Shown here piece after piece: positions 34,905 through 47,009 of a stretch of DNA of 64,000 bases. Each line of letters opens with the position of its first letter. The stretch's first letter is position 1. The notes below the pieces were generated by a model. The model made no database searches. It was not told the DNA's origin and worked only from the letters and a program-made list of their open reading frames with translations. The DNA comes from Siderastrea siderea (Eukaryota; Cnidaria; Anthozoa; Scleractinia; Rhizangiidae), in contig OZ034968.1 in assembly GCA_964030785.1 (NCBI GenBank), forward strand, positions 38,609,186 through 38,673,185, read 5' to 3'. The translations under genes were made by a program, and so were the position numbers.

Positions 34905-35728
34905 CAGGCCCGTAGGGAGGGGGGGTGCGATGGGTGCGTCCGCACCCCCCCACAAGCCTTGGAAGTCCGCTCATTGTGAAAAAAATACATCAAAATAAAT
35001 AGATAAATAAATACGGTTAATAAAGGGAAATGATATTCCTGTATTCCTGTACTGTTTACATTCAATATGGTCCTTTGGGTTGAAGGTCCACCATTTGTAG
35101 ATTCGCGTGGTATATTTTTGACCAAATTGTGTGATTCTAGGTTAATTTCAACTATACATTCTACCAAATGTCCTTCATAGACTCGAATAGTCGAACCGTT
35201 CGAAGTCCCATTAATATTCCCAGGCGCTAGAAAAAAAAAGGAGACTGGGTACTTGTTGCAGTTGTTGGGCTTGGGCTTGTTGGGCTTGAAGCACCCAAGA
35301 AGGTTGGAGCTTGCCACAGTGCTAAAAGATCAACAAACCGACTCTGATTTTTTAATTACCATTTGACACTGAAATAACGAAACCTATCTTTTTCCTGCCT
35401 TCCTTTTATGTACTGCCGTCATTGTTAGCTATTCATCGTAAATTACGTTTACAAGGTCCTGTTTCTAAGAAAATACGTTTTTGAATTTAACAAATGTACC
35501 AGATTATTGTCGTTGCTACCTTCACTTTTACCTGCTTTGTTTCCTTACAACAAACTGTCTTTAAAACGCACGAAACGCTGTCTTAGATAACCTATTTTTT
35601 CAAAATTTCCTGGGGGAGGATGCCCCCATACCCCCCTACGTTTTCGCGCCTGCGCCGCTCAAGAGTTCGCGCCGGAGGCGCTCAGACGCACCCCCCCCCC
35701 CCCATGAAAAATCCTGGTTACGGGCCTG
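34905..35728. mobile_element. hAT-like MITE with CAGGCCCGTA ends (824 bp)
   Basis: CAGGCCCGTA at 34905 is matched by TACGGGCCTG ending at 35728; poly-G and poly-C tracts lie just inside each end. The terminal CAG...CTG form is usual for hAT-type elements, but I see no 8-bp duplication. A frame on minus (35317 down to 34883) includes an exon-like stretch after a strong CTTTTTTTTTCTAG acceptor near 35229, with a VYEGHLVECIVEINL segment faintly like an Ig-type domain. I would not call it a gene. Confidence 0.55.
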
Positions 35729-35880
35729 TACGGCATGACTTCACTTTATCCTCGTTCCATTTTCCTCAGTTAGTAAATAAATAATTAAATCAACTTTGTT
35801 TTACGAGGGTTGCACGAAAACTTACACCGCTAGTAATGGCGGACAATTAAATCCGAAACTTCAAATTCCCTTTGTAACTG

Positions 35881-35910
35881 ACTAAGATGTCTGTGGCATC
35901 GAAACGTACT
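35881..35910 (+). ncRNA. Hammerhead-like hairpin relic (CTAA-hairpin-GAAACG)
   Basis: CTAA is followed by a perfect 6-bp hairpin (GATGTC / GGCATC, loop TGT) and then GAAACGT. It has the stem II plus GAAA half of a hammerhead, but the CUGANGA box is damaged. Same design as the motifs at 4.1 and 43.8 kb. Confidence 0.3.
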
Positions 35911-36354
35911 TTTTCTAGAAATTGGAAAGTTCTACTTTAATTGTAAGTTGTATGCCTTCTGTAAATTCAAATATCGCATGGGATTGTTTAATATACATGG
36001 TTTCGAAATCAGAAGAAATAGACCATTAACTTTTTTATCATAGTACAACTATAACCTCTTTAATGAATGGACAACTACGACTGTGAACTGCATAGTGTTA
36101 CAACAGTTTCCAGCAGTTTCCAGCTCTCATACTTTGACCAATAAGTAAAAATGGCATGAAACAAACGTCCACTCATTATTCAAAGAACTGCGAGTGTTTT
36201 CTTGACGCTACTGGTGTAAAAATATTTTATGTTAAAAAACTTGAACAAATTCGATCCACTTTCAACACAACAAAATACAGCTTTAAAAAAACTTGTGCCA
36301 CGTGACGTAACGTAACCATGGAAATCGTATGAAAATTAATCTTCAGGTTAAAAC

Positions 36355-36885
36355 TTATTGTCCACTAGCCAACTGCCATATAGCTTCCGTGCGTCTGTAT
36401 TTATAAGTCAGTTTTCCACTTATTTGCGCGAGGGTTTTTCGGCCGTTAAAAATTAACGAATTACATTTTGCAGAGCAAATGAAATTTTCCGTCATATCAA
36501 GCACACAGCTCTCTATCTGACTCCACCCCGCCGCAATATTATCAACGTTATTTTCTTTCAAATATTCAGTTCCTCGACGCCTTTTAAGAGAAGGTGGGGA
36601 AGAGAGCATCGACTTGCTTTTTCTTTGTTTGCCTTTTCCTTTTGTTGGAGTATTAATGTTGTTTACTCCAAAGATGTTCCGACAGTTGTAGCACTTGCAG
36701 CCTATGCATCCTAAACCAGCTGTAAAGCAGGGGCATCTCGTTCTGTTTTGTCCTTTGGCGTCTACGAAAAAAGCTTTTTCTGCATTTTCATTCATTTTCT
36801 TTTCACCGCATCTGCATTGAATCACTGGTTTTTCATTGCCTTTTTTGTCGACGTTTCCACAGGAGCGGCACTTGCCACGCCACAC
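36355..36885 (-). CDS. CXC-domain cysteine-rich protein (MSL2/tesmin-like zinc cluster), partial or 5'-truncated
   Basis: An open frame of 176 codons ending at 36355. Cysteines at 6, 9, 24, 26, 51, 53, 60, 63, 65 and 68 include QCRCG and then RCPCFTAGLGCIGCKCYNC, very close to the CXC zinc cluster of MSL2 and tesmin/TSO1 proteins, which binds DNA. A basic linker (about 84-106, KGKGKQRKSK) resembles a nuclear localisation signal. The C-terminal 70 residues (AAGWSQIESCVLDMTENFI...) match nothing I know. The frame opens at about 36909 without an in-frame ATG before residue 31. The start given is a GTG, so the true N terminus is either an unseen upstream exon or Met31. Such CXC ORFs often travel with transposons in cnidarians (inference). 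No neighbour is functionally linked. Confidence 0.6.
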   Translation of the reverse strand: MWRGKCRSCGNVDKKGNEKPVIQCRCGEKKMNENAEKAFFVDAKGQNRTRCPCFTAGLGCIGCKCYNCRNIFGVNNINTPTKGKGKQRKSKSMLSSPPSLKRRRGTEYLKENNVDNIAAGWSQIESCVLDMTENFICSAKCNSLIFNGRKTLAQISGKLTYKYRRTEAIWQLASGQ

Positions 36886-36909
36886 GTTTTTAAAAGTTAT
36901 ACGAGTTGT

Positions 36910-39020
36910 TTACAAGTTCTATGGAATGGCATTTGGGGCCCGTTACATTTTTCCTATCCCCTCCCTAGCAAGTTAAATATTTGCATCGACGCCATATGTA
37001 GTTAGCAGTTTGCAGGTTACGTTTTAGCGCTTAGCCATCTGTTTTTAACTGTTAACGTAAGCCAATTTCAGTGGTTAGCGATCAATGGTTACTGATCTTC
37101 TGCTGTTTCCGCTGTTCCTGGCTTAGTAAATGTCCATAAACTGGATTTCGTCGCAGAGAAAACTTTCTTGCTTTTTAGTCGCGCGCTTGGTCACGTAGTT
37201 GAATTCATCATTTTGAGTGAGCAAATTAACCAAAAGCGCGCGCGCCCAGTGTGATTGATGCATTGCGTGATGCGCAGAACAAGTGCGCAGTAACAATAGG
37301 AGGCACCATCCTTACTAGGTCTAATAGGTTCTTACTTTCTGAGGAAAGATTTACATTGTTTCCAATAGACCTTTAAGTGATTTTTGGCCGATTATTTGTA
37401 TAAAACTTGCATATTACTTGAGTGTTGTGTAAAGTCTTGTTCAAACGTATTTTCCAAAAAGTAAAATTTTTAACCAATTTTGGAAAAAAAAGGGGGCTTA
37501 CAAATTAAAATGGGGCTAATTTAACAATTTAAACGTAATAGGTTCATAAATGTTAGGTTCTTACTCTCGGTTTTATACTGTAAAACGCCGCTACAAATTC
37601 CTTAGCTATAGTTGTAGTTGAGAAATTCTCTTAAGTTTTTTGTACAATAAAAGATCTCTTTGTCACTTCAAATCTCAAATAAGCACCCGCCACATAAAAA
37701 CGCAGCAATTGTTTATGCTCATCCCTACTGCGCACGTAATTCACGTCGCAACGCCGTGCCACGCCATACTTTGAGCGTGCGCGCCGAGTAAAATTTCTAA
37801 AAACATTTAGGGTGGGTTGCCGTTCGGCAAGCTTCGCATGCAATTTGCTCTGTTAGAATGGTCAGTGACCCCTACGTTATTGTTATTAAAGGATCCGATT
37901 GTTAACTAATATCTACGATTTGCGAGAAAATGAAAAATCTATCGAGTGGAAGTTTTTTCTTTTTTGTCACACTGGCGGTTTGATTTCCACTTTTTGAGGT
38001 TTCCTTTTTGTCGCACGTAAGTTTCAAATGGGTTTTTCCAGGGTTTAATTTTACAAAAAAGATGGCTAACTATGAATTATTTACGCAACAGATGCACTTC
38101 TACAAAATGTGACTAAGATCGTTAGCCTCTGATTACTCATCTTCGATATTTTTAACGATAAACCTTGTAAATCATGCCGAATAACGCGCGTCAAAATTTC
38201 AAAATCATGGTAGTTATCCACACGCTTTTACTTTGAAACGAATTCGGTGACCCCAACTATTTTTGCATTTCTCATTATCTGACCGCAGCAAAAAAAATTA
38301 AAGAAATCTATCGGGTATAAAATTTTGGCGCGAACGTCCTTAAGCGGCAAGAAATTTATAAAAGGAGCAATTTTCAATAATTTGTGTCGTAAACCAAAAC
38401 CAAAGATTTTATTCTAGCCAATCACAGACGACAAGCAATCAATCGAACCAATCAAATTAGAACCAAAAAAAATCTGTAGTGAAGCTAGCCATTGGTTTTG
38501 GTTTTAGTTCTGATTGGATGACAAAGTGGCGTGAGAATTGATTGGGAAGAATGACTGGGGAAAAGCACGTTATAATTCCTACAAACTTCTGATTTGAAGT
38601 TCTTTTCTTCTGATCCGGAAATAAAGCCCACAAAAATGGAATAACGTCTCCTACTATTCATTGCAAATACAAATAAATTCATTCCACTGTATACGTACAT
38701 ACAACTCAAGAGAGATGGCAAAAGTTTCATTTTTGCCGTTTGCCTTAAACGTCATGCTTAACCTCTTTTTTGTCAGAGTAATCCACACTAATTACGTGAA
38801 GAATGACAAGGAATCTGAGCAATTTGAAGGAAAAAAAGAAATAACAATAATTTTCGGAATGTTCCAATATCAGTTTAAAGGAAAAAGAAACTACAGCAAT
38901 TGTTTGAATGTTCCATTTTAATTTGCTTGGGGAAAAGATGCGATTTAGAACAAAGAAAGTGCGATTAGTAAATAAATCCACACTGATGAGAGCCAATCAT
39001 ATTGCAATGATCACAAGTGA
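36910..39020. other. Gene-free stretch between CXC ORF and inverted minisatellite arm
   Basis: AT-rich DNA without recognised exons. It would include any upstream exon of the CXC gene. A C/G-rich stretch at 37200-37280 has repeated GCGCGCGC. Confidence 0.4.
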
Positions 39021-40058
39021 TCACAAAATGGGTATACTAAAAGAAGGAAATCCGTGAAATCCAATCAAATTTCGCGTTTCGGAAGTGTGGCAGCTCTCGT
39101 TAGCTAGTAAATCCATTACTCTTCCCTCTATTGTAACAGCTGCTATTGTTTGTGGGCTAGGGGTATGAACCTGTTGTTTGTTCTGTTGTTTTCGAAGCGA
39201 AGTTAGCCAAGTAACCAAGTAAATGAAGTTAGCCAAGTCATCCAAGAAAGCGAAGTTTACCAAGTAACCTAAGTAAGCGAAGTTGGCCAAGTAACTCAAG
39301 TTAAAGAAATAGGCCAAGTTAGCCAAGTGACCTAAGTTAGTGAAGTAACGCAAGTAAGAGAAGGAAGCCAAGTTAATCAAGAAAGCGAAGTTAGCCAAGT
39401 AACCCAAGTTAGTGAAGTTAGCCAAGTAACCCAAGTCAATGAAGCAGGCCAAGCAAGCTAAGTTAGCCAAGTAACCCAAGTTCGTGAGGTTAGTCAAGTA
39501 ACCCAAGTCAATGAAGTAGGCCAAGAAAGCTAAGTTAGCCAAGTAACCCAAGTTAGTGAAGTTAGCCAAGTAACCCAAGTTAGTGAAGTTAGCCAAGTAA
39601 CCCAAGTCAATGAAGCAGGCCAAGCAAGCTAAGTTATCCAAGTAACCCAAGTTAGTGAAGTAAGTCCAGTTAGCCAAGTAACCCAAGTCAATGAAGCAGG
39701 CCAAGCAAGCTAAGTTAGCCAAGTAACCCAAGTTAGCGAAGTGACCTAAGTTAGCGAAGTTAGTGAAGTTATCCAAGTAACCCAAGTTAGTGAAGTTAGC
39801 CAAGTAACCCAAGTCAATGAAGCAGGCCAAGCAAGCTAAGTTAGCCAAGTAACCCAAGTTAGTGAAGTTAGTCAAGTAACCCGAGTTAGTGAAGTTAGCC
39901 AAGTAACCCAAGTTAGTGAAGTAGGCCAAGCAAGCTAAGTTAGTGAAGTTAGTCAAGTTAGCCAAGTATATCCATAATGCACTACCCACACTTGTACCCA
40001 TAATGCACTGATGGTAGTCAATGCACTCGTGGCATTCACCCATGAAGTATATACCCAT
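39021..40058 (-). repeat. Inverted copy of the 9-bp minisatellite with 345-codon ORF
   Basis: On minus the same unique head (MGECHECIDYHQCIMG...) is followed by 9-bp units giving LANFTNLGYL and LACLACFIDLGY. This set is more varied than the plus-strand array and lacks its large higher-order units. After 39.19 kb the frame leaves the repeat and ends in about 60 unrelated residues. Bases 39740-40067 are nearly identical to the reverse complement of 31433-31757, so the arms are a recent inverted duplication that diverged by repeat expansion. Confidence 0.9.
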
Positions 40059-40067
40059 TTTTCAGCT

Positions 40068-41313
40068 TTTGTCGCTAGCTATGCCGCCGCGCCTAAAAAG
40101 TGCACCAGTCTTCCTGAGCAATCCATGACATTGGTGCCCAGTACTCCGCGTGCCTGCAAATTCACATCCCTAAGCTATATGAAAACGAATTTAAAAGAAA
40201 ACTGTTAACGTAGTTAGAAAGAGTATAGTTTGAAACCCAATACGCTGATTCGTTTTTACATTTATATTAAAACCTCACAAAACAGGGGATTATCAAAAGT
40301 TTAAGGTTCATTTTTCATCGTGCTTTTTTCAAAAGGAAAAATAATAATGGACGTTTCTGAATAACTTGCAATTTTTTCTGCAATATTACTGTGAGAAATT
40401 ACGAATTTATTGAGCTTAAAGCAGTTTTAAAGTGATTTGAATTTTCTGTGCGCTCTGGTCACGTGACAAATGCTCCTGTACAGAGCTACCTTAACTTTCA
40501 AATGCCAGATGTCAACTGGCAATTTCCATATTGCCCATTCCAATGATTATCAGGGCACGTTATCTGCTTTTGAATTGATGGAGGCCTGTTCTTGCAGTGA
40601 GCTAAAACATATTTTTTGCCATAGTCACGTGAATAATGATGTCATCACCCTAACGTTAATATGAGGGATAACTTTCACGAAGTTGTAAATAACCCATGGT
40701 ACAGCATTCTCTTCGACCACAAATTAACTAAGTTATTTTGCATTGAAATTTTTCTGGTGCAAAGCATTCTGGGAAGGTTCTTATTATAATTATAATATTG
40801 TTTTTAATTATTATTTCAACAAGAAAACAAGTGTACAATTTTGACTTAACAGGACCTCATTGCAAAATCAAATTTAGGTAACGAGGCACCTCTGTGAAAA
40901 TTGAAATTATCATAAAATACTTACGTTTTCATTCTTACAAAGTGCTCACTTCCGATGTAAAGACATACTAAATAAGAGTTACATATAGGACAGCTACTTG
41001 AATCCATTAATGGAATGTTTTAAAATCAGTTTTTGCTAGGGAAGAAGACAACTTAAGGCTGCACAAATTTGCATTACCAACTCCTTAATTTTGTTGTGCA
41101 ACGCTCATTCTCCTTGTTAGCAAAAAGGACTTAGAATTTGGTGAGTTCTAGTTTGAGTTAATACCGAAATACTATTACTTAAGGTGAAGCATTGACTTTA
41201 TTGTTAGGTATTTAAGACAAGGCACCAGTGAGTATTTGGAATTAAGCAATTTTGGCATTTAACCCTAAGAACTGATCTTAATATCCAAACTGTTAATTTT
41301 CACACTGGGTTTA
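40068..41313. other. Gene-free stretch
   Basis: AT-rich sequence with no exon recognised on either strand. Confidence 0.4.
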
Positions 41314-41775
41314 GTGGAGCCGGGGAGGGGGTGCTTCCTTATATACACTATATAGGTATGTGCCGCCCGATAGGGTAGAGTTTTTGAGATGCTCAGTCCT
41401 TAAATAGGGTATCCTTTTTGGTATGTTTTGGTATTATGATCTTTAGATGTTCCTTAGAAAGGGTCACTAAATTGCAGTATCCACCTCAACGCGCAAAACG
41501 AAAAAGTTATGGTCTGTTAAAACTGTGCTACACGCCTGAATACACGTTATAAAGTTTAACAAAGCGATTTTAAAAGGACATTTATAGCTTGTGTTGCTGT
41601 ACGTGCGCTCCTCACTTCCACGCAGCCGTCAATTATGAGTTATCTTGTTTCCCTTAAATAGAGTGCCATTTCTTGGTTTTGGGCCTTTAAAAGGGCATCA
41701 TCAACCCTGAAATAGGGTCAGGGTTTGAGAACCTTGGCGGCACACGCCTATCCTAAATTCCCTCCGGGAGTGGAG
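41314..41775. mobile_element. Probable fold-back MITE (about 460 bp)
   Basis: Left GGTATGTGCCGCC near 41356 pairs with GGCGGCACACGCC near 41737, and the outer CCGGGGAGGGGG pairs imperfectly with CCCTCCGGGAG. Internal AAATAGGGT words repeat. No clear target duplication; limits approximate. Confidence 0.5.
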
Positions 41776-41903
41776 CACTGCTTGCCAATGTACCAAGTTC
41801 CACGTTTAATTCCACGTCCGACCAAACAGTTCTAACTCGAAGTTTTAACTCGAACTCGAGCTGTTAACAAACTCCAAGGCAAAACACAAAAACTAGATCC
41901 AGC

Positions 41904-44900
41904 TCATAAGAATAAACCAGCAAGGAGAAAGGACCCCATAAACAGCTGAAGGCTGGATACCACTCTACCAGCAGCAGCTTTCACGTTTGGTTTTGTCATG
42001 TTAGTGAAGGTCACGTTTGGTTTTGTCATGTTAGTGAAGGTCGGTACAGTGGTATTTAGAGTTGTTTGAACATCCTTTGCCGGACACCTCGACCATGAAG
42101 GTGGAAGTCGCGCCCATTCTGGACCCAGCGTCTCCGCTTTAGGTGGGAACACGTTTCTAGCAAAGTAACCAACATAATTGCCCCCTGGGTTGTATTTGAT
42201 GGAAACAACAAGCCTCTTGTCTTTACGAATGGCCCACGCAGCTCCAATCTGTTTTGAGTTTCTCCAAACCAACTGAAATATAGAAGACAAGAAATGCTGC
42301 AGTCAACATAAGAATCGGGCTCCAAAGAAAATATGTTTAGACGCTTAACGAAATGAAGAAAGCCTTCGCCTCACATTGGAGCCGAGCCCACAGTACGTGA
42401 TTGAACCTGACTGACCTAGGTAATGTGGTCTTAGGGTGATTCCGTTAATCAACTGCATTGCGCACCCTTTCTGTGCATCATTTTTTGCGTGATTGGCGCG
42501 TGCATGAGCGCGCACACGTTCGGAACTTGAGAGGTTTTCTATGAAAAGTGAGCTAGTCAGAGAAATGCATACAGTTGAGTACCACATATCGCGATTTTAA
42601 TTTTAAACTTTTTTTTTCACTTGACAGCAGTTTTTACACTTGTTTTTGATGCATGGTTAGCTTTTCACCTACCTGGGTAAAATGTCCTGCCTTTAGTACA
42701 TAGCCTGGATTGCTGTAATTATAATATTGTTCCTCTTGATGGAACCACCATATTGCGTCACTGCAATACTCAGGGGGTTTGTACACGGAAAGGTACAAGT
42801 TTCCAGGATTCTTTTTGCTGTGGTGAAACTTATTGTTTTCGGCTAGGTAATTGGCCCAATCTTGGGCCTCTTTTTGAAGGCTTGCAGACCACGTGACAGG
42901 AGGGACCTTTGCGAAATCAGCAAGTTGCAAATTTTATCGTTAGTACTTGGAGAAACGTGGTTAAGCCGGTATTTCATGTTACATACTGTCAAGTTTGTGC
43001 TTGAAGATATTTGAAAAAGAAACGCAGAACAGCTGAATAGTACTGCATTGTCATTTGTCAGTTGAATGGTCACACTTTGACATTTAAATCATCTTCTAAA
43101 TCAACATTTGACTTGACGAGACTGAACGACCTTATTAACAAAATCAAATTTAAAAAATATATATAATTCCTACTATTTTTAGCTGCTCCACATGCCACCC
43201 TCTTTATCAATCCAAAAAAATTTGAAACATATGAATGTGGGGACTTGTCTCCTTATCATGAAGCATTTTTCAAAGAGTCTACCAGACGTGCCTATCGTAT
43301 AGCTACTGGACTAATGATGTGGCTCAAGAAAAAAACGAAAAGAAAAGACTAAGCAATTCGAACATGCTTTCTCTCGAGCTATAAAGAAAGTACAATTACC
43401 ATATTTTTGTTTTTAAATAAACACAGGGCTTATATTAGACTTGCCACAGGTCGACCTCACGAGTTTTACAGCAGAAAAGCCGTAAAGCGAGCGGGGCGAG
43501 CTTTTTAGGCCGCGAAGCAACGTTTTCGAAAGTCTAGGCTTATATGACCTCGAGATTTTTAGTGTTTGTAATTACCTGAACATTCAGTCTACAAACGTAG
43601 ACGTATTACGCTTTAGGTAAGTCAGAACAATTGGTCTAAAGTTCTGATGTTTCCAATTACCTGATAATTCAGCCTACAAATTTAGACGTAATATGCTTTA
43701 CGTAAGTATGCATATTACGTTTGTTCTTCAGTTGTTCGAATAATCATTTCTATTTCTCTGTTTTATTTGCTTTCAGGTGTTTTAGGGTGTCTTTCCACCA
43801 TCTAAAGAAGGTTGCAGGAGCAACCGAAACGTCTTACTATAGTTTTTTAAAGCCAGTGTCAACTTTTCAACAATCCCGTTTTTTTGTCATGTTTCGCGAG
43901 AATTAAAAACCACGATTAAACGGTTTTCAAATGTCCATTTGTTCCAGTACAAGGACCCCACTTGCCCAATATTCTCGGGTATATGCTACGTGATTTATCG
44001 AGCCAGTAACATTCTAGAGATATATGATCCACTGCATTACCTGCATGTCAAATACAGTACAGTGCAATCCAAAACAATGCAATGCAATGAAGTACAGCAC
44101 AGTACAACATAACGTAACCCAATTCAACCCAACACAATACTCTTCAGTGCAGTACAATTCAGTACAAGATAGTGTGCCACAACCATTTGTCACTCTATAA
44201 CGAGAGAAAGAAGGACCTGTTTACAACACACACAATGGCCATATTGTGCTTTAATAGTTTCCTCATTAACCATTATAAGGAGTGGATGATGTTTGTAAAG
44301 GCTAAAAAGTGTCATTCTTACAAGAAAGAGACCTGGAAACTAAACTGTTGCCATAGTAATATCACAATATGCGTTCCTGTGTGTCTTTCTTCACGTGCAT
44401 TACTGTGCAAAATTTTAGTTACAATGTCTCTGTCAATATTTCAAGAGATATTCTTGATTTTATGATTTGTCTCCGCACTGTAACCACTTATGACGTCAAC
44501 AATTATTTCTTTTTAACTTGAATATCTCCAGAACGAGAGAGGATTTTGCAAAAAAGAAAACACCATTCTTCTTTATTTTTAAAAGGCCTTTCAAGTAAGC
44601 TTAAACTCAGCTTTTACTTCATGGCACTTTAACCCTTTAAGCCACAAGATCATATAAAAATTCTCCTTACTGGTCTCCATAGATTTTATTGATTATTTAT
44701 TGGGAGAAATTGTATAAACATCAAGACAATTCATCTTTGGTGATCACTTGCTAAATTCTCATGACCTTTATGTGTTATAATACACTGATCTGATGAGGAG
44801 AAATTTGATGCTGATCACTATTGGGGCTTAAAGGTTTAAGTGACGTATGATTACCTGATGAAGGGTGCGGAAATAGTTGTGCCAGTAAAGGCATTGCTCT

Positions 44901-47009
44901 TTAAACGGCATTATCCCTGCAAGTGTAAAAGGAAAGTTGTGATAAGATTTTAAAACTTGTAAAAATCCTAACATAAACAATAAGTCAGCTCACGGGCTTA
45001 TTGGCCCACATTGCTTGAGCATAGCTCCGGTTCTGTAGCATGAGGTAATTAGAAGAAAGACGTTTGAGCACCAGCAGCCAGGAAAGAATAGGAAAGGTAA
45101 TTTCATACAATAAGCCCTGTTCAGTTCCACTTTTCGTAGTAACTAGGAGTATCACTACAAACCACCATCCCTCCCCCCATCGAAGGGGCACCCCCAGCAT
45201 TTTTCGCTGGGTACCCACCTACACACCTGCTAAAATGGGATAATTTAGAGTACAGTTTCTTGTCAAAGGAAATAAAATCACACTTTGCCGACAGGCCAAG
45301 ACTAGACTTTGTCTCCAAAGAGTCCACACCTTGGACGCATACCCCACATCAAATCAGAATCCAGATTTCTGAAATTCATGATCCCAGAGGTTTTAGACAA
45401 AAGAAATTGGAAAATTTGTTTCTGCTTTCGTGCTCTTTTCCAAGCCGCTTTCTCCCTCTTAGAAGATCAGAGCGTGTTGGTGTGGGGGCAACCTTTCAAA
45501 TAGACAAGCAGTCTTTACTGTTCTCATTTACTCCCCACGTCCACCGATTTATTTTTTCTACAATTTTATAGATAGGTTGATATTAGAAAGCCGGTCTCTA
45601 AAAACAGTTATTGAAAGAAAAGACTTCAGTATTAAAATAACCACGTAAACCGTGGATACGTCACAATGATCAAACTGTTTAGGAATTTTTCGCTTTTGGG
45701 GTTGCACAGAATCTATATAATCTAGGGTCTGAAATCCGATTTTGGATTCTTATTAAAAACCACAGCCTTTCGCATTGAACAAAAAATCAACTAGGCCAAT
45801 TAGGAGATAACATTACTTTAATAGAAAGCTTTTAAAACATTGTCTGAAGTCAACAAAAGAGCTTGATTTTATGTCAAAAAAGAGTTCCTGTGTTTTATCC
45901 AAGATTATTCCAGTTTCGGATAATATTTACAGAAAAAACTCTAACTGGATACTATCACTTGAAACGTCACTTATGGGCTTTCTTCATCGCGTGGCATGTT
46001 CTTATTGCACAATAAAAAATTCCTAAAGATTTAACACGGGTGCGTTCGATTCACCGTATATTTCGGTCTGAGAACAAAATGAAGGCCTCATGAAACGAAA
46101 TGTTCACGCAAACTCTTTAACATCTGCTAGGGACTGTTAACCAGCATGATGGTCAGCCTGCAAGGACTAGTATTGTATTGCGACAAAACCCCGAAACTGT
46201 ATAATGATCAGCCTATGTATTCGTGTTTACGAATACCGTTGAGAAATGTACTTTGAAATGAGCTGTAGCAAAGTTGCGAATTGGGAATTAAACTACATAC
46301 TGACTATCAGGTAATTTGTATATCCCTCAACTTCAAGGTCACGCTAGCGCTACCATATCAGCTTATTCACTTTCACTGTGTTTCATTTAGGAAAGCCGGC
46401 ATCAATTGCGAAACATAATCTAAAATGACTTGACGAAAGCAAAGTATCTTTTCATATATTCCAAACTGAAGATACGTTACAAGCTGGAAATTAAACTACG
46501 TAGACTATATGCATTAGCATATTCAGCCGGTATACACTTTTCAAATTATCACAAAATCGAAGAACACGTCTTCATAACCGAGAAACACACACAAAAACAA
46601 GGAGACAGGCCTGCAGAATACAAATGGACAGCAATACTCGGTTTCCGGGAAGGATTTAGGCGCGAATCGACGTGGAAACAATAAGCCATAGTTATGGAAT
46701 AATTTAAGCCAGACCAACTCATTCTTATGTGAACATCGAGAAATAAGCTGTTGGTTATATACTATACAATACAATTTATCTAGTGTTAATTACATCAGTT
46801 TCTAGTTTGGGGCTTGAAATTAAAGAAGGACGGGAAATACGTTGAAATGCAAAATATAGCGGTGACATAACTCATTCTGATTTGAAATTTTATAGGAGTT
46901 GGACCCAAGCAACTGACGATCCACAAGACGCAAATAAAGCAGATTATGACATACCTTCTGATCTTGCCAGAATAGCAGCAAGGAAGCTAACCAATACTGC
47001 GATTTTCAT
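41904..47009 (-). CDS. CAP-domain (SCP/PR-1/GAPR-like) secreted protein gene 2, complete, 4 exons, 239 aa
   Basis: Minus-strand exons are 46955-47009, 44855-44916, 42673-42906 and 41904-42272; all are GT-AG and phases join (55+62+234+369 = 720 nt). Exon 1 is a signal peptide, MKIAVLVSFLAAILARSE. Exon 2 gives the WHNYFRTLH helix with the conserved His. Exon 3 holds VTWSASLQKEAQDWANYLA, the FHHSK site, WWFHQEEQYYNY (conserved Glu) and GHFTQ. Exon 4 holds LVWRNSKQIGAAWA, YNPGGNYVGYFARNV, a linker with a 30-bp duplication (TFTNMTKPNV twice) rich in N-glycosylation sites, and a hydrophobic tail typical of GPI-anchored proteins. Exons 2-4 match gene 1 in size and phase (both third exons are 234 nt), so the two are paralogues. 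Extra copies of exon 1 lie further upstream. Exact role unknown; CAP proteins range from reproductive and immune factors to venom allergens. Confidence 0.9.
41988..42047. repeat. 30-bp tandem duplication inside CAP gene 2 linker
   Basis: Two adjacent identical 30-bp units (TCACGTTTGG...AGTGAAGG) keep the frame and duplicate a 10-residue Asn/Thr segment with an N-glycosylation sequon. Confidence 0.85.
43802..43832 (+). ncRNA. Hammerhead-like hairpin relic (CTAAAGA-hairpin-GAAACG)
   Basis: CTAAAGAA, a perfect 6-bp stem (GGTTGC / GCAACC, loop AGGA) and GAAACGTC: the right spacing for a hammerhead core, but with CUGAUGA altered to CTAAAGA. It lies in an intron of CAP gene 2, antisense to it. Confidence 0.35.
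44040..44170. repeat. Degenerate ACAGT/ACAAT pentamer repeat
   Basis: About 130 bases dominated by words such as GTACAGTACA, ATGCAATGCA and CCCAACACAAT at 5-bp spacing. An old decayed microsatellite in an intron of CAP gene 2. Confidence 0.55.

Noticed and set aside
34883..35317. Ig-like exon after a strong acceptor
   Set aside because: The similarity is too weak, the frame runs through the end of a MITE and no partner exons were seen.
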